In this document: one piece after another, positions 7,816 through 17,121 of the stretch | Position numbering within the stretch: the first letter of the stretch is position 1 | Layout: each line of letters begins with the position of its first letter | DNA from: Paenibacillus cymbidii | Lineage (GTDB): Bacteria > Bacillota > Bacilli > Paenibacillales > NBRC-103111 | Direction: 5' to 3' | Assembly: GCF_004764705.1 (NCBI RefSeq) | Contig: NZ_SHLX01000020.1 | Coordinates: 99,987-163,986 of the forward strand | Length of the DNA stretch: 64,000 nucleotides | Position numbers and translations under genes: made by a program | The notes under the pieces: model-generated | Database searches by the model: none | What the model was told of the DNA's origin: nothing | The model's input: only the letters and a program-made list of their open reading frames with translations

Positions 7816-10800
7816 TTACGACGTCCATTGCCGCAGCAAGGCGCGAGCCGACGCTTTCAGCGTCTCCGTCGCCTCCGCTGCGATCAAGCGCTGCTGCAGA
7901 ACGGCCGGATCGCCAATATGCGCGACAAAATCCTCCATGTATGCGGCTGCTTGTGCGGAAGCGTGCTGCCCAAGCAGCGCGGCAATGATCATAAGCCGGT
8001 AATCCAGTTCGTCCGCGAAAGCGGCAACGATATCGCCGGAAGCGCGGAATTGGCCGACGAGCCCGCGCATCGCGTGCACGCTGGTCGTCACATCGACGGC
8101 AACGCTCCGATCGCTTTCGACACCGTACGCCGTTTGCGTTACCGTATAGCCGCCGCCGAATGGAACGGACAAAAACTGCTGCACGCCAGTACTGTCGGCC
8201 AAGCCGGTTCGCGCCACCGCTCCGGAAGCGTCGTACAGCTTCAGTTCCACGCCGCCGCGCGCTCCGTCAACTACGATCGCGCCTGACCCGTCAGCGCTGC
8301 CTTGTGCGGACACTCGATGCGGTGCGACAGTGACGGTTCGCGTTGCCGGAGCGACTGCATCGCGGCCGTCGGCGCCGGCGATACGGTACGACACCGTATA
8401 CTCACCCGGCGTATGCGTGTCCACCGCTTGCGCGTCGCTGACAATCCGCCCGCCAATATCCGCTCCGGCGCCGTCCGTGGCGGTTGCGCCAGCATCAACA
8501 TAAAGGCTGCCTTCCTCGATGCGCAAGGCGGAGCCGCCGATTGGGCGCAAGCCCGTCACAGTCTGTTGCGGAGGCGCAACCGTAACCAAATTTTGTACCC
8601 ATTCCGCCGGATACGCGAGCTTGTACCAACGATCCACCTTCACCCGGTCGCCGAGCGCGCCAAGTATCGATTGACCGCCGTTCCAATTGTTGAAGATGTA
8701 GACGCCGTCGTAGCCAGCTTCGTAGAACTGGTGCGCGCGGAGCAAATATTGCTGCCGGCTGACCGCCGTAAACCCGGCGCTGATCGGGATGCCGCGCTTG
8801 CGCAAATCTTCCTCCTGTTTCGTCAATTCGTGACCGGCCAGTGTAGAGGTAATGCCGCCGTAAAGCTGCACGTTCGTCCCCGCCGTCATGTCGCGGAAAA
8901 CGTTCAAGCTGCCGAAAAAATCCTCGTGTCCGATCACGGACGGCACGAGCCGGTCGATCAGCCCTTCCCGCACCCATGTCGCGACGTCGAGCCCGTCCTT
9001 CTCGTACTCGTCGTACGGAATGCGGACCGAAATCAGCTTGCCCGGAAGCTGTTGCCGCACGTCGCGCATGAAGTCGGTCATGACTTCCGCCTTGAACCGG
9101 TACCATCGGGCAAGCCCCGCCTGCGTCGTCTCCTGTTGCGGCAAAATGCCGTATTGCGCTTTGTACGCGTTCGTAAGTACAGGCTCGTAGCCGAGCACGT
9201 ACGGGTAACGGCCGTAATCGAGCTCCACACCATCGATCAGCGGAACGCCCGCTGCATCGGTGACCGCCGCTGCTTCCTGCAGCACATGGATGACATATTG
9301 CCGAAACTCCGGATATGCGTAGCTCATGCGAAAATCGTTGAAGCCGTCCACCGTTTTCTGCAAATAGCCTTTGCCGGCGTACTCGCCGTACAAATTGCCG
9401 TTCAGCCACGGAAATTGGTCTTGTTTATAGAACGCCTCCATGCGCATGGACGCGAACGGGTGCAGTCCGAGCTGCCGCGCCCGGCCGGCGACGATTGTCA
9501 GCGGATCTTTGCCGCTGTTCAGCATGCCGACAATCGTGTCCCGCATCTGTTTATCCCCGTCCGCCATCAACGCTTCCTGCGCCGGCGTCAAGCCGGCGAA
9601 CGGCATGCCTGCGTATTGGCTGTTGCGCAGCAGCAGCATCGTCGTGCCAAGGCCCCAGTACAACGAGTCGACGTCCTGCCCGGCAAAAATGTTGACGGCG
9701 TTGTCCACCAATGTCTGTTCGTCCGCATACAAACCGGAATAAAAATCGCTGGAACCGTCGTTATTGTAGATGACTCGCTTGCCTGCCGCCCCTTCGTCCG
9801 GCCGCGTGTACGCCGCGATTTCATCCGGCGTCAGCCCGATCAGCTTCACATAGGCGATTCTGGCCTTTTTCCCGGCCAATGGGGCGACCGATACGGTGCC
9901 GCCGGCAAAATCGGACGCTAGCGCGAACACTTCCGCAATCGCTTTGCTGCCATATGGATCGACCGGTACAGAAGGAACGGGGCCGACAACCGGAATCGTC
10001 ACATCTCGCGGATAGACGCCGTCCGTTACCGTAAACCCTTCGGTGCCGGTCACGTAGCCGATATAAACCCCATACCAGCCGTTCAGGTGGACCGGAAGCT
10101 GCCACGAGCCGCTCCCGTCGGCATGCTCCAACAGAATACCGCCCTCGTTCGTGCCGTCATACGTAAAGGTGGATTGATGCCATTCCGCCAGCGGTGTCGG
10201 GTTGCCCGAATTGTCCGTCGTCTCGTCCATCGCGGTAAACAACCGGACTTCCCCCGGTACGGCGGTGTCGGTTTGTCCGGGATTCAGACCGTATACGGCG
10301 CGGTACACCTTGATGTTCTGCGTCACCTCGTTCCTGACGGCGCCGCCGCCGTCCACCAGCCGCAGCTTCATCTTCATATCGCCCGTTTCGTTGCCCGCGT
10401 TCAGTCGCACCGTGACCGCCGGACCTTGTACGGCCTGCGTCCCGTAGTATACGGCGGTGTCGCCTTGGTATACGGCCGCTTGTACGGTCAGGGCTCCCGA
10501 GGCATACCACAGCGGGTCGGCATCGGCAACGGAGACGATCGCGTCAATCTGTGCGGTTTGTGAAGTTGGCAACACGGTAACGCCCGTGATGAGCGGCTTA
10601 AACTGCGTCCATTCCGGCAGCTCGTTCCGCGTGAGCCGGATGCGGTCGAACGCGGCTTCGTTCGCTCCCGACAGCGCTCCTACGGCATCGTTGCCGATCG
10701 CGAAACTGTCCGGCTCTGCGGTCGGGGTTCCCGCCCCTGTCCACCAGCCGAGCTTGCCGCCGTCGAGGGTGACGATGATTCGGCCGTGCTCGTCGCGGGC

Positions 10801-13320
10801 GATGCCCCATGTGTGAAAAAGTCCATCGGTCGGGATAGCAGCGTCCCCGTTGTCGTAACCGCCTTGCGCGTTTTCGACGAGCAGCTTGCCGGCGCCGCCG
10901 ATGATGACACGGTACCGCTTCCCGCCGGCGACGATGTCGGTTCTCAGCCCAACTTCCGGCGACGATGCGGCCGGGACGGCCAAGCGATCGAAACGCGCGT
11001 CGAATTCCGTCGCCCATACGCCCGCTCCGAGCGCAACCGATTGGCGGATCGTCGCGGCGCCGGAGGCAGACGAATCGGCATAAGTCAAATAGCGGCCGAC
11101 CTCGATCGTCTTCATGCCCGGCACGGACCCATTCGTGCGGCCGCTGTCGGTAAAGTAAGCGCCGGAGACAGGTGTGTCCGCGGTCCAGCCGGCGGCGGCG
11201 AAGCTGGTCGCGTCGTCGTTGATCGCAACATTCGGATCGGCGATCGCGCCCTTCCACATGCGAATGGAATCCAAATAGACTTCGTTCGTGCCCTCCTGCC
11301 AGTCCAGCGGCGTATTGACGATCGTCAACCCGTCCGCCCTGCCCGGCGCGGACAAGGCGATATTCGCAAATGAAGCGACCTTCGCGCCGTCGAGCAGCAC
11401 CATGACCGTATTGATGCCATCATACGTAATCGCCCATTGATGAAACGCATCATCGGTCGGCATTGCCACTTCCTTGCGGACATACTCGGAAGTGCTGGCG
11501 TTCGTCAGCGCGAGCAGCTTGTTCGTATCGTTGAACAGGAGCTGATACCGTTTCTGATTGGCATAAACCAGAAAGCCGAATCCCCGCTCCGCCGGATATT
11601 GCGTAGGTGTCATCAGATCGACGAAGCGGGCGGCGAATTCGATCGTCCACGCAGCGGGGCCGATGGTGAAGCTTTTCGCCAGCGACGTATATTTCACGTT
11701 GAAGCTTGCGGTTTGATCCCCGTAGAACAAATATTGTCCGGGCGCAACCGGCTTCATCGCGGCTTGATTCGGATTGCCGAGCGTTTGGCCCGCGTCAGTT
11801 ATATACAGTCCGTTCTCGGCGGGGATCCGCAAGCTCCACCCCGCTTGCTTCATGTTGGCGGCGTCGTCCTCGAGCAGCACCGTGCCGTCCGCCGTCGCCC
11901 GTTTCGTCAAGCGAACGCTGTCGAGATACGTCTCGTTCGTGCCCGCCTGCCAGTCGAGCGGCGAATTCGCGATCGTCATGCCGTCCGCATGGGTGGTCGC
12001 AAACGAAATGTCGTCAAACGAGGCGACAACTGCGCCGTCCAGCTTGACGGAGACGGTTCGCCCGCCGTTGTAGGCGATCTCCCACTCGTGGATGCCGCTG
12101 TCGGCCGGTATCGCCACCTGTCGCCGGATGTAAGCGCCCGTGCCGCTCGTCAGCGCGACGACTTTGTCGCGGTCGTTGAAGGCGATTTGATACCGTTTGC
12201 CGGCAGCGTAGACGATGAACACAACGCCGCGCTCCGCCACGTTCTGCGCCGGCGTCATCAAGTCGGCGAAGCGCGCGCCGAATTGCAGCGACCAGGCGCC
12301 GGAACCGATCGCCGCGTCGCGGTTCAGCTGCACGTATTTGCCGGCGGCACTCGCCGTTTGGTCGCCGTACAGCAAATATTGTCCGCCGGCGACCGGCTTC
12401 ATGGTCACTCCGTTCGGGTTGCCGAGCGAATTCGCGGCATCCGTCGCGTACAACCCGTTGATTGGCGCCAACGTCCGCGACCAGCCGGCCCCACTCAAGC
12501 TCGAGCCGAAATCCGTGAGCAGTGCGTCGGGATCGGTCAACGCACTTTTGTATAGGTTGATGCTGTCGATGTACACTTCGTTTGTGCCCGACACCCAATC
12601 GAGCGGCGCATTAAACAGCGTAAAGCCGTCCGCGTGAGTCGGCGCCGGCTGCACGATGCCTGTGAACGCAGCGACCGCAGTGCCGTCCAGCAACACGGTC
12701 ACCGTATTCGCGCCGTCATACGCGATGTCCCAGCGGTGAAACGCCGCATCGGCCGGCATCGCCACTTCCTGGGTGACGAAGGCGGATGTGGCGACGCTGA
12801 TAAGCGCCGATATTTTGTTGCGATCGTTGAACGAAAGCTTGAATCGCTTATGGTCGGCGTATAAATCGATGCCGAACCCCCGCTCCGCCGCATACCGCGA
12901 CGGGGTCATCAAATCGGCGAAGCGCGCCGACAGCTCGACCGTCCAAGCGCCCGGCCCAATCGTCACATCGCGGGAAAGCAGCGTATAATGCCCCGCATTG
13001 CCCGCCGCCTGATCCCCGAACAGCAAATATTGGCCGGCCGGCACCGGCTTCATCGTCACCCCGTTCGGGTTGCCGAGCGTATGCCCGGCATCGGTCGTAT
13101 ACAAGCCGTTCTCGGGCGCCCTGTTCGCCGTCCATCCCGCCGCTTGCATGGATGAACCGTCGTCCGCGAACAAGATTGTCTCCGCATTCGGCGTCCCTGC
13201 AATTGCGTTCGCCTCGCCGGATGTCCATGGAGAAAAGGGCAGCAGGCCGATCAATAACGTTCCGCACAGCAGCGTGCACAGCCGTTGCCGCCATCCTTGA
13301 ATCGCTGTCATCGTTCGCAC
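7816..13320 (-). CDS. Giant secreted multidomain protein: LamG-like repeats, glycosidase-like TIM barrel, Ig-like and FIMAH domains
   Basis: The 1834-residue protein starts with a signal peptide (about residues 1-40). Four tandem ~200-residue jelly-roll units follow (about 45-265, 266-480, 481-700 and a diverged one at 700-900). Each holds a GLYxTDAGxTxGxP-like start and a TNEVYxDSI-like end. Beta-sandwich regions come next, then a TIM-barrel region (about 1180-1560) with LIDGVELDYGRYPYV and YDGVYIFNNWNGG, as in GH10-like hypothetical hydrolases (GHL10/DUF187 group). A DUF5011-like Ig domain and a C-terminal helical FIMAH-like domain end the protein. It is probably exported to degrade or hold a polysaccharide. 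The gene lies 58 bp after the permease genes and before the oxidoreductase. Catalytic residues were not assigned with certainty. Confidence 0.8.
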   Translation of the reverse strand: MRTMTAIQGWRQRLCTLLCGTLLIGLLPFSPWTSGEANAIAGTPNAETILFADDGSSMQAAGWTANRAPENGLYTTDAGHTLGNPNGVTMKPVPAGQYLLFGDQAAGNAGHYTLLSRDVTIGPGAWTVELSARFADLMTPSRYAAERGFGIDLYADHKRFKLSFNDRNKISALISVATSAFVTQEVAMPADAAFHRWDIAYDGANTVTVLLDGTAVAAFTGIVQPAPTHADGFTLFNAPLDWVSGTNEVYIDSINLYKSALTDPDALLTDFGSSLSGAGWSRTLAPINGLYATDAANSLGNPNGVTMKPVAGGQYLLYGDQTASAAGKYVQLNRDAAIGSGAWSLQFGARFADLMTPAQNVAERGVVFIVYAAGKRYQIAFNDRDKVVALTSGTGAYIRRQVAIPADSGIHEWEIAYNGGRTVSVKLDGAVVASFDDISFATTHADGMTIANSPLDWQAGTNETYLDSVRLTKRATADGTVLLEDDAANMKQAGWSLRIPAENGLYITDAGQTLGNPNQAAMKPVAPGQYLFYGDQTASFNVKYTSLAKSFTIGPAAWTIEFAARFVDLMTPTQYPAERGFGFLVYANQKRYQLLFNDTNKLLALTNASTSEYVRKEVAMPTDDAFHQWAITYDGINTVMVLLDGAKVASFANIALSAPGRADGLTIVNTPLDWQEGTNEVYLDSIRMWKGAIADPNVAINDDATSFAAAGWTADTPVSGAYFTDSGRTNGSVPGMKTIEVGRYLTYADSSASGAATIRQSVALGAGVWATEFDARFDRLAVPAASSPEVGLRTDIVAGGKRYRVIIGGAGKLLVENAQGGYDNGDAAIPTDGLFHTWGIARDEHGRIIVTLDGGKLGWWTGAGTPTAEPDSFAIGNDAVGALSGANEAAFDRIRLTRNELPEWTQFKPLITGVTVLPTSQTAQIDAIVSVADADPLWYASGALTVQAAVYQGDTAVYYGTQAVQGPAVTVRLNAGNETGDMKMKLRLVDGGGAVRNEVTQNIKVYRAVYGLNPGQTDTAVPGEVRLFTAMDETTDNSGNPTPLAEWHQSTFTYDGTNEGGILLEHADGSGSWQLPVHLNGWYGVYIGYVTGTEGFTVTDGVYPRDVTIPVVGPVPSVPVDPYGSKAIAEVFALASDFAGGTVSVAPLAGKKARIAYVKLIGLTPDEIAAYTRPDEGAAGKRVIYNNDGSSDFYSGLYADEQTLVDNAVNIFAGQDVDSLYWGLGTTMLLLRNSQYAGMPFAGLTPAQEALMADGDKQMRDTIVGMLNSGKDPLTIVAGRARQLGLHPFASMRMEAFYKQDQFPWLNGNLYGEYAGKGYLQKTVDGFNDFRMSYAYPEFRQYVIHVLQEAAAVTDAAGVPLIDGVELDYGRYPYVLGYEPVLTNAYKAQYGILPQQETTQAGLARWYRFKAEVMTDFMRDVRQQLPGKLISVRIPYDEYEKDGLDVATWVREGLIDRLVPSVIGHEDFFGSLNVFRDMTAGTNVQLYGGITSTLAGHELTKQEEDLRKRGIPISAGFTAVSRQQYLLRAHQFYEAGYDGVYIFNNWNGGQSILGALGDRVKVDRWYKLAYPAEWVQNLVTVAPPQQTVTGLRPIGGSALRIEEGSLYVDAGATATDGAGADIGGRIVSDAQAVDTHTPGEYTVSYRIAGADGRDAVAPATRTVTVAPHRVSAQGSADGSGAIVVDGARGGVELKLYDASGAVARTGLADSTGVQQFLSVPFGGGYTVTQTAYGVESDRSVAVDVTTSVHAMRGLVGQFRASGDIVAAFADELDYRLMIIAALLGQHASAQAAAYMEDFVAHIGDPAVLQQRLIAAEATETLKASARALLRQWTS

Positions 13321-13378
13321 CTCCTCGTCGTTTGCGCGGGGGAAGGAGCGATCGTCGCAGCCCCCGCTCTGCTTGCCA

Positions 13379-14254
13379 CTACCCCTTCAAGGCGCCGATC
13401 ATCACGCCTTTCACAAAATATTTTTGCAGAAACGGGTACAACGCGAGTACGGGCACGGTCGCCACAACGATGACGGCGTATTTCAGCGTAACGTCGATTA
13501 ACCCCTTGTCGAACGAGTCCATCCCCACCAGCATGCCGTCCGTGTCGTTCTGCACGAGGATGTCCCGCAGGACGAGCTGCAGCGGGTACAGATCGCGGTC
13601 ACGAATGAACAGCATCGCGTTGAACCACGAGTTCCAATGGCCGACGCCGTAATATAAAATCATGACGGCCACAACCGGCATCGATAGCGGAAGGAAGATA
13701 CGGAACAAAATCGTCAGGTGCGAGGCGCCGTCAAGATGGGCCGAATCTTCGATTTCGCCGGGAATGCCGAGGAAGGCGGTGCGCATCAAAATCAGGTTGA
13801 ACGTGTTAACAGCCGTCGGAACGATAAGCGCCCACAGCGTATTGCCGAGATGGAGCCCCATGACGGTCAAATAATAAGGCACAAGCCCCCCGCTGAAAAA
13901 CATCGTAAACACGATCAGCATCATGATGGCATTGCGCCACAGCACTCCCTGGCGCGACAAGAAGTAAGCGCCGAGCGAGGTCATCAGCAAGTTGACGGTT
14001 AGCCCCGCGATGACGACGATGAGCGTGTTGACGTAACCGCCGGTAATCATCCGATTCGCCAGCACCACCTTATACGCTTCAAGCGACCAGCCGAGCGGAG
14101 CGAGCAGCAGGCCGCGGTGAGCCATCATCTCCGCCGGATTGCTCAGCGAAGCGAAGACCACATAGACGATCGGGTACACGGTCACGAGCGAGAGTAAAGC
14201 CAGCACGAGTCCGTTCAGTGCGCGAAAGCTTCTTCTGCCGACGCTATCTTTCAT
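13379..14254 (-). CDS. Carbohydrate ABC transporter permease (LplC/AraQ type)
   Basis: This 291-residue integral membrane protein has about six hydrophobic segments. It carries the EAA loop (EDSAHLDGASHLTILFRIFLPLS, in part EDSAHLDGAS) that docks on the ATPase. The C-terminus YFVKGVMIGALKG is typical of Paenibacillus LplC/YtcP-type permeases. It is 12 bp downstream of the partner permease and upstream of the secreted hydrolase gene. No ATPase gene is in the locus, which is usual: a shared MsmX-type ATPase would drive it. The cargo is presumably the oligosaccharide released by the neighbouring enzyme. Confidence 0.92.
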   Translation of the reverse strand: MKDSVGRRSFRALNGLVLALLSLVTVYPIVYVVFASLSNPAEMMAHRGLLLAPLGWSLEAYKVVLANRMITGGYVNTLIVVIAGLTVNLLMTSLGAYFLSRQGVLWRNAIMMLIVFTMFFSGGLVPYYLTVMGLHLGNTLWALIVPTAVNTFNLILMRTAFLGIPGEIEDSAHLDGASHLTILFRIFLPLSMPVVAVMILYYGVGHWNSWFNAMLFIRDRDLYPLQLVLRDILVQNDTDGMLVGMDSFDKGLIDVTLKYAVIVVATVPVLALYPFLQKYFVKGVMIGALKG

Positions 14255-14266
14255 TCGTATCTCTCC

Positions 14267-15211
14267 TTACCACAAGCTGGAATTGCCCGCTTTCCGGCTG
14301 AACCAATTCGCTCCGACGAGCAGCGCGAAGTTGATCGTCGAATTGAACAGACCGACCGCCGCGCTGAAGCTCCATGCGAAATCCTGCAGCCCTTTACGGT
14401 ATACATAAGTCGAGATGACGTCCGCTGTCTCGTACGTGGCCGGATTGTACAGCAAAATGATTTTTTCGTAACCGACGCTGAGCATACTGCCGATTTTCAA
14501 GATGAGCAGGATGACGATCGTCGGCGCAATTCCGGGCAGCGTCACGTGAAGCGTCTGCCGCCATCGGCTGGCGCCGTCGATCGTGGACGCTTCGTACAGC
14601 TGCGGATCGATCGCGCTCATCGCCGCCAAATATATGATCGAACCCCAGCCGACTTCCTGCCATATTTCCGATGTCACATAGATGGGTACGAAATTGCCCG
14701 CCTTGTTCAGCATTGTCTCCTTCTCGCCGCCAAACAGCCCGATGACGGCATTGATGACGCCGCTGTCCATCGTAAAATCGATGATCAGCCCGCACACGAC
14801 GACGAGCGAAACGAAATGCGGCATATACGTGAGCGTCTGCACGAAACGCGAAAAATAACGGCTGCGCACTTCGTTGATGAGCAGCGCAAGCGCGATCGGC
14901 GCCGGAAAGCCGAATACGAGCGAAGTGAGGCTGATGACAAGCGTATTTTTGAGAATGCGCCCGAAATAAAAGCTGTCGAAAAAAACTTGAAAATGCTTGA
15001 ATCCAACCCACGGGCTTCCCCATATCCCTTTGGAAGGGACGTACTCCTTGAAGGCGATGATCGCGCCGTACATCGGAACGTAATGAAACAGCGCATAGTA
15101 CGCGATGACGGGAAGCACGATCATGTACAACGAATAATTTCTCAACCAATCCCGGCGAATGACGGGGACCCACATCTGCAGCGCCCGCCGAAGCTCCAAC
15201 CGTCGGTTCAT
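14267..15211 (-). CDS. Sugar ABC transporter permease (LplB type)
   Basis: The 314-residue protein has six predicted membrane helices and an EAA loop with ASTIDGASRWRQTLHVTLPG. It ends in WFSRKAGNSSLW, a common LplB/YtdP-type C-terminus. It would form the heterodimeric channel with the permease encoded just downstream. It follows the binding-protein gene by 87 bp. The specificity is unknown; the family imports oligosaccharides such as those of pectin or other cell-wall polymers. Confidence 0.92.
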   Translation of the reverse strand: MNRRLELRRALQMWVPVIRRDWLRNYSLYMIVLPVIAYYALFHYVPMYGAIIAFKEYVPSKGIWGSPWVGFKHFQVFFDSFYFGRILKNTLVISLTSLVFGFPAPIALALLINEVRSRYFSRFVQTLTYMPHFVSLVVVCGLIIDFTMDSGVINAVIGLFGGEKETMLNKAGNFVPIYVTSEIWQEVGWGSIIYLAAMSAIDPQLYEASTIDGASRWRQTLHVTLPGIAPTIVILLILKIGSMLSVGYEKIILLYNPATYETADVISTYVYRKGLQDFAWSFSAAVGLFNSTINFALLVGANWFSRKAGNSSLW

Positions 15212-15298
15212 GTTGCCGTCTCTCCTTGTTTCATGCCTTGTGCGGTTGAAACCGACAGAGGAGCGAAGTTACTTCCCGCTCCCCCGCCGGACAACGGT

Positions 15299-16939
15299 TT
15301 ACCGTTTGTTATACCGGTCGAGCGCCGCCTGCTGCATCTCGATCGCCTTATCGATGCCGAGCTTCTTCATTTGCGCCACATATTTGTCGAAGCCGTCGAG
15401 CGATTCCGAGCCCATCACGAATTTCAACAGCATCTCGTTTTCATAGGTGTTCACTTCGTTCATGATGGTTGCCATTTTCTCCTGTTCATCGGCCGCAACG
15501 AATACCGGCGGCATAAAGTGTTTGGCTGCATCGGTGGCGGCCCATGCCTTCACCGCGTTTGTTTGCGCGTCCGTCATCGTCTGCAGCACGTCCGGATTTT
15601 GCACGAATGGCCCCATGTCGTGCGACAGCATGTAGCGTGCCATCGCTTGGCTGACCGGAAGCTTGTTCGGATTGTTCGTGATTTGCTCAGTATACTTCGG
15701 CTTGCCGTTCACCAACGCGAAGCTGACTCCTTCGATGCCGAAGTTGGCCAGCATCGAGCCCGCTTCGCTGTACAGATAATCGAGGAACATGGCGGCTGCC
15801 TCTTTGTTTTTGCTTTTCGCGGAAATCGCCGCTCCGAAGCCGATGTAGGGGAGCGAGTATTGTCCGAATTGCGGCGTATCGCCTTTCTTCAATACCGGAT
15901 ACGGCACGCCGACGATTTGGAACTTCGGATCCTTGTCCTTCATCGCCGTCATCCACTTCGCAACGCCGCTGGCGTGGCTGGACACTGTCGCGCCCGATCG
16001 TCCGTCAAGGATGTTGGCGTCCACCGTCTTCGTATCCAGGGTGGCAAAATTGTTGTCCAGCAGCTTCTCCTTGAACCAGACGTTCATCGTCGCGAGAAAA
16101 TCTTTGTAAGCCGGCTCAATTGATCCGTACTTGACCTTGCCGTTGTCGACGAAAAACCCTTTGGTGATGCCGTATGCCCCGACAAAAGTACCCCAAGGCA
16201 GCACATTGCCCTGGAACGACCAATACGGACTGAAGGGCGCGACCGCTCCTTCCTTTTCTTTAAACGCTTTCAAAACGGTGTACCATTCGTCCATCGTGGT
16301 CGGGATCGGCAGCCCCAGCTCGTCGAGCCAGTCTTTGCGCATCGAGGGCCCGGCCGACACTAGAATGCTCGTATCACCCTTGATGATCGGGAACGAGTAA
16401 TAGCTGCCTGCGTCCGTCTTCACCATTTTGTCGATGTCCGGATGCTGCTTCAAGTAGGCGGTATAGTTCGGCGCATACTTGCTTTGCACATCGTTCAGCT
16501 TGGCAATGACGTTGTCCGCTATCGCTTTCTCCGGTCCGCCGGGATATTTGGTCCAGTCGTTCCAAATAATATCCGGCAAGTCGCCGGAGGCGATCATCAG
16601 GTTCAATTGTTCGCCTTCCTTGCCCGGCGCCGGATGAATGTATTCGACTTCGACGCCGGTACGCTTCTTCAGCTCTTGGGCGAACTCCGTTTCGGCGAGA
16701 TTTTTCGCCGTGGCCGACGTATTGGCGGCGAGCGGAAACCAGAACTTTAATTTGACATTGCCTTTCATCGGATATACCGGTTCGTTCCCGGCCGCCGCCG
16801 TCGCGGTCGGAGACGCCGTCGGCGCCGCCGTCGCGCCGACCTTCGCCTCGTCCCCGCCGCCCTTCGTACAACCTGCCGCAGCGCCGGCCAGCATGACTGC
16901 TGCAAGCGACGACGCAACCCACCTTGATCTTTTGCTCAT
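15299..16939 (-). CDS. Extracellular solute-binding lipoprotein (LplA/family 1 type)
   Basis: The protein has a lipoprotein signal (MSKRSRWVASSLAAVMLAG, then AAAGC) and a Gly/Asp/Ala/Thr linker. A large sugar-binding fold of about 500 residues follows, with VKLKFWFPLAA at its start. The start at 16939 is chosen because AGGAGGG lies five bases upstream; the longer frame adds twelve residues without a ribosome site. It delivers sugars to the two permeases encoded after it. The region upstream carries direct GRGACA repeats close to a TATACT -10, also found before the ferritin-like gene at 20751, so it is likely switched on by the adjacent membrane AraC regulator. Confidence 0.92.
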   Translation of the reverse strand: MSKRSRWVASSLAAVMLAGAAAGCTKGGGDEAKVGATAAPTASPTATAAAGNEPVYPMKGNVKLKFWFPLAANTSATAKNLAETEFAQELKKRTGVEVEYIHPAPGKEGEQLNLMIASGDLPDIIWNDWTKYPGGPEKAIADNVIAKLNDVQSKYAPNYTAYLKQHPDIDKMVKTDAGSYYSFPIIKGDTSILVSAGPSMRKDWLDELGLPIPTTMDEWYTVLKAFKEKEGAVAPFSPYWSFQGNVLPWGTFVGAYGITKGFFVDNGKVKYGSIEPAYKDFLATMNVWFKEKLLDNNFATLDTKTVDANILDGRSGATVSSHASGVAKWMTAMKDKDPKFQIVGVPYPVLKKGDTPQFGQYSLPYIGFGAAISAKSKNKEAAAMFLDYLYSEAGSMLANFGIEGVSFALVNGKPKYTEQITNNPNKLPVSQAMARYMLSHDMGPFVQNPDVLQTMTDAQTNAVKAWAATDAAKHFMPPVFVAADEQEKMATIMNEVNTYENEMLLKFVMGSESLDGFDKYVAQMKKLGIDKAIEMQQAALDRYNKR

Positions 16940-16979
16940 CGTACCCTCCTGAACGCCATGTATTTTGCGATACAAGCCA

Positions 16980-17035
16980 AGTATAGAATCGGCAACTTGC
17001 CGCCGAACAGAGACAAATCATGATATGGGGGGACA
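16980..17035 (-). promoter_or_regulatory. Promoter with AraC-type direct repeats before the sugar-binding protein gene
   Basis: On the minus strand a -10 TATACT occupies 16985-16980. On the plus strand GAGACA (17010) and GGGACA (17030) recur 20 bp apart, the spacing of AraC-family half-sites. The nearer one lies around the missing -35. The same arrangement occurs at 20789-20843, with 12 further matching bases around the -10 and the sequence ACAATA after the distal repeat. I infer activation by the regulator encoded at 17122-19419. Confidence 0.55.
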
Positions 17036-17121
17036 ATAGCGCATATTTGCAAGGACAAACTCGATCGCGCCAGGACAAAAAACAAAAGCCATGTCATCCA
17101 TGGCTCTACAAGTGGCTCGCA

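Noticed and set aside
8302..9921. 539-codon plus-strand frame inside the giant secreted protein gene
   Set aside because: It is a GC-bias shadow, rich in Arg and Ala, without domains. The minus-strand gene has a signal peptide and recognised domains.
11160..13180. Tandem DNA similarities read as a repeat array or CRISPR
   Set aside because: The similarity is between ~650-bp coding units of one protein, not short identical repeats with spacers.
14546..16123. 525-codon plus-strand frame across the permease and binding-protein genes
   Set aside because: It spans two well supported genes on the other strand and has no recognisable sequence features.
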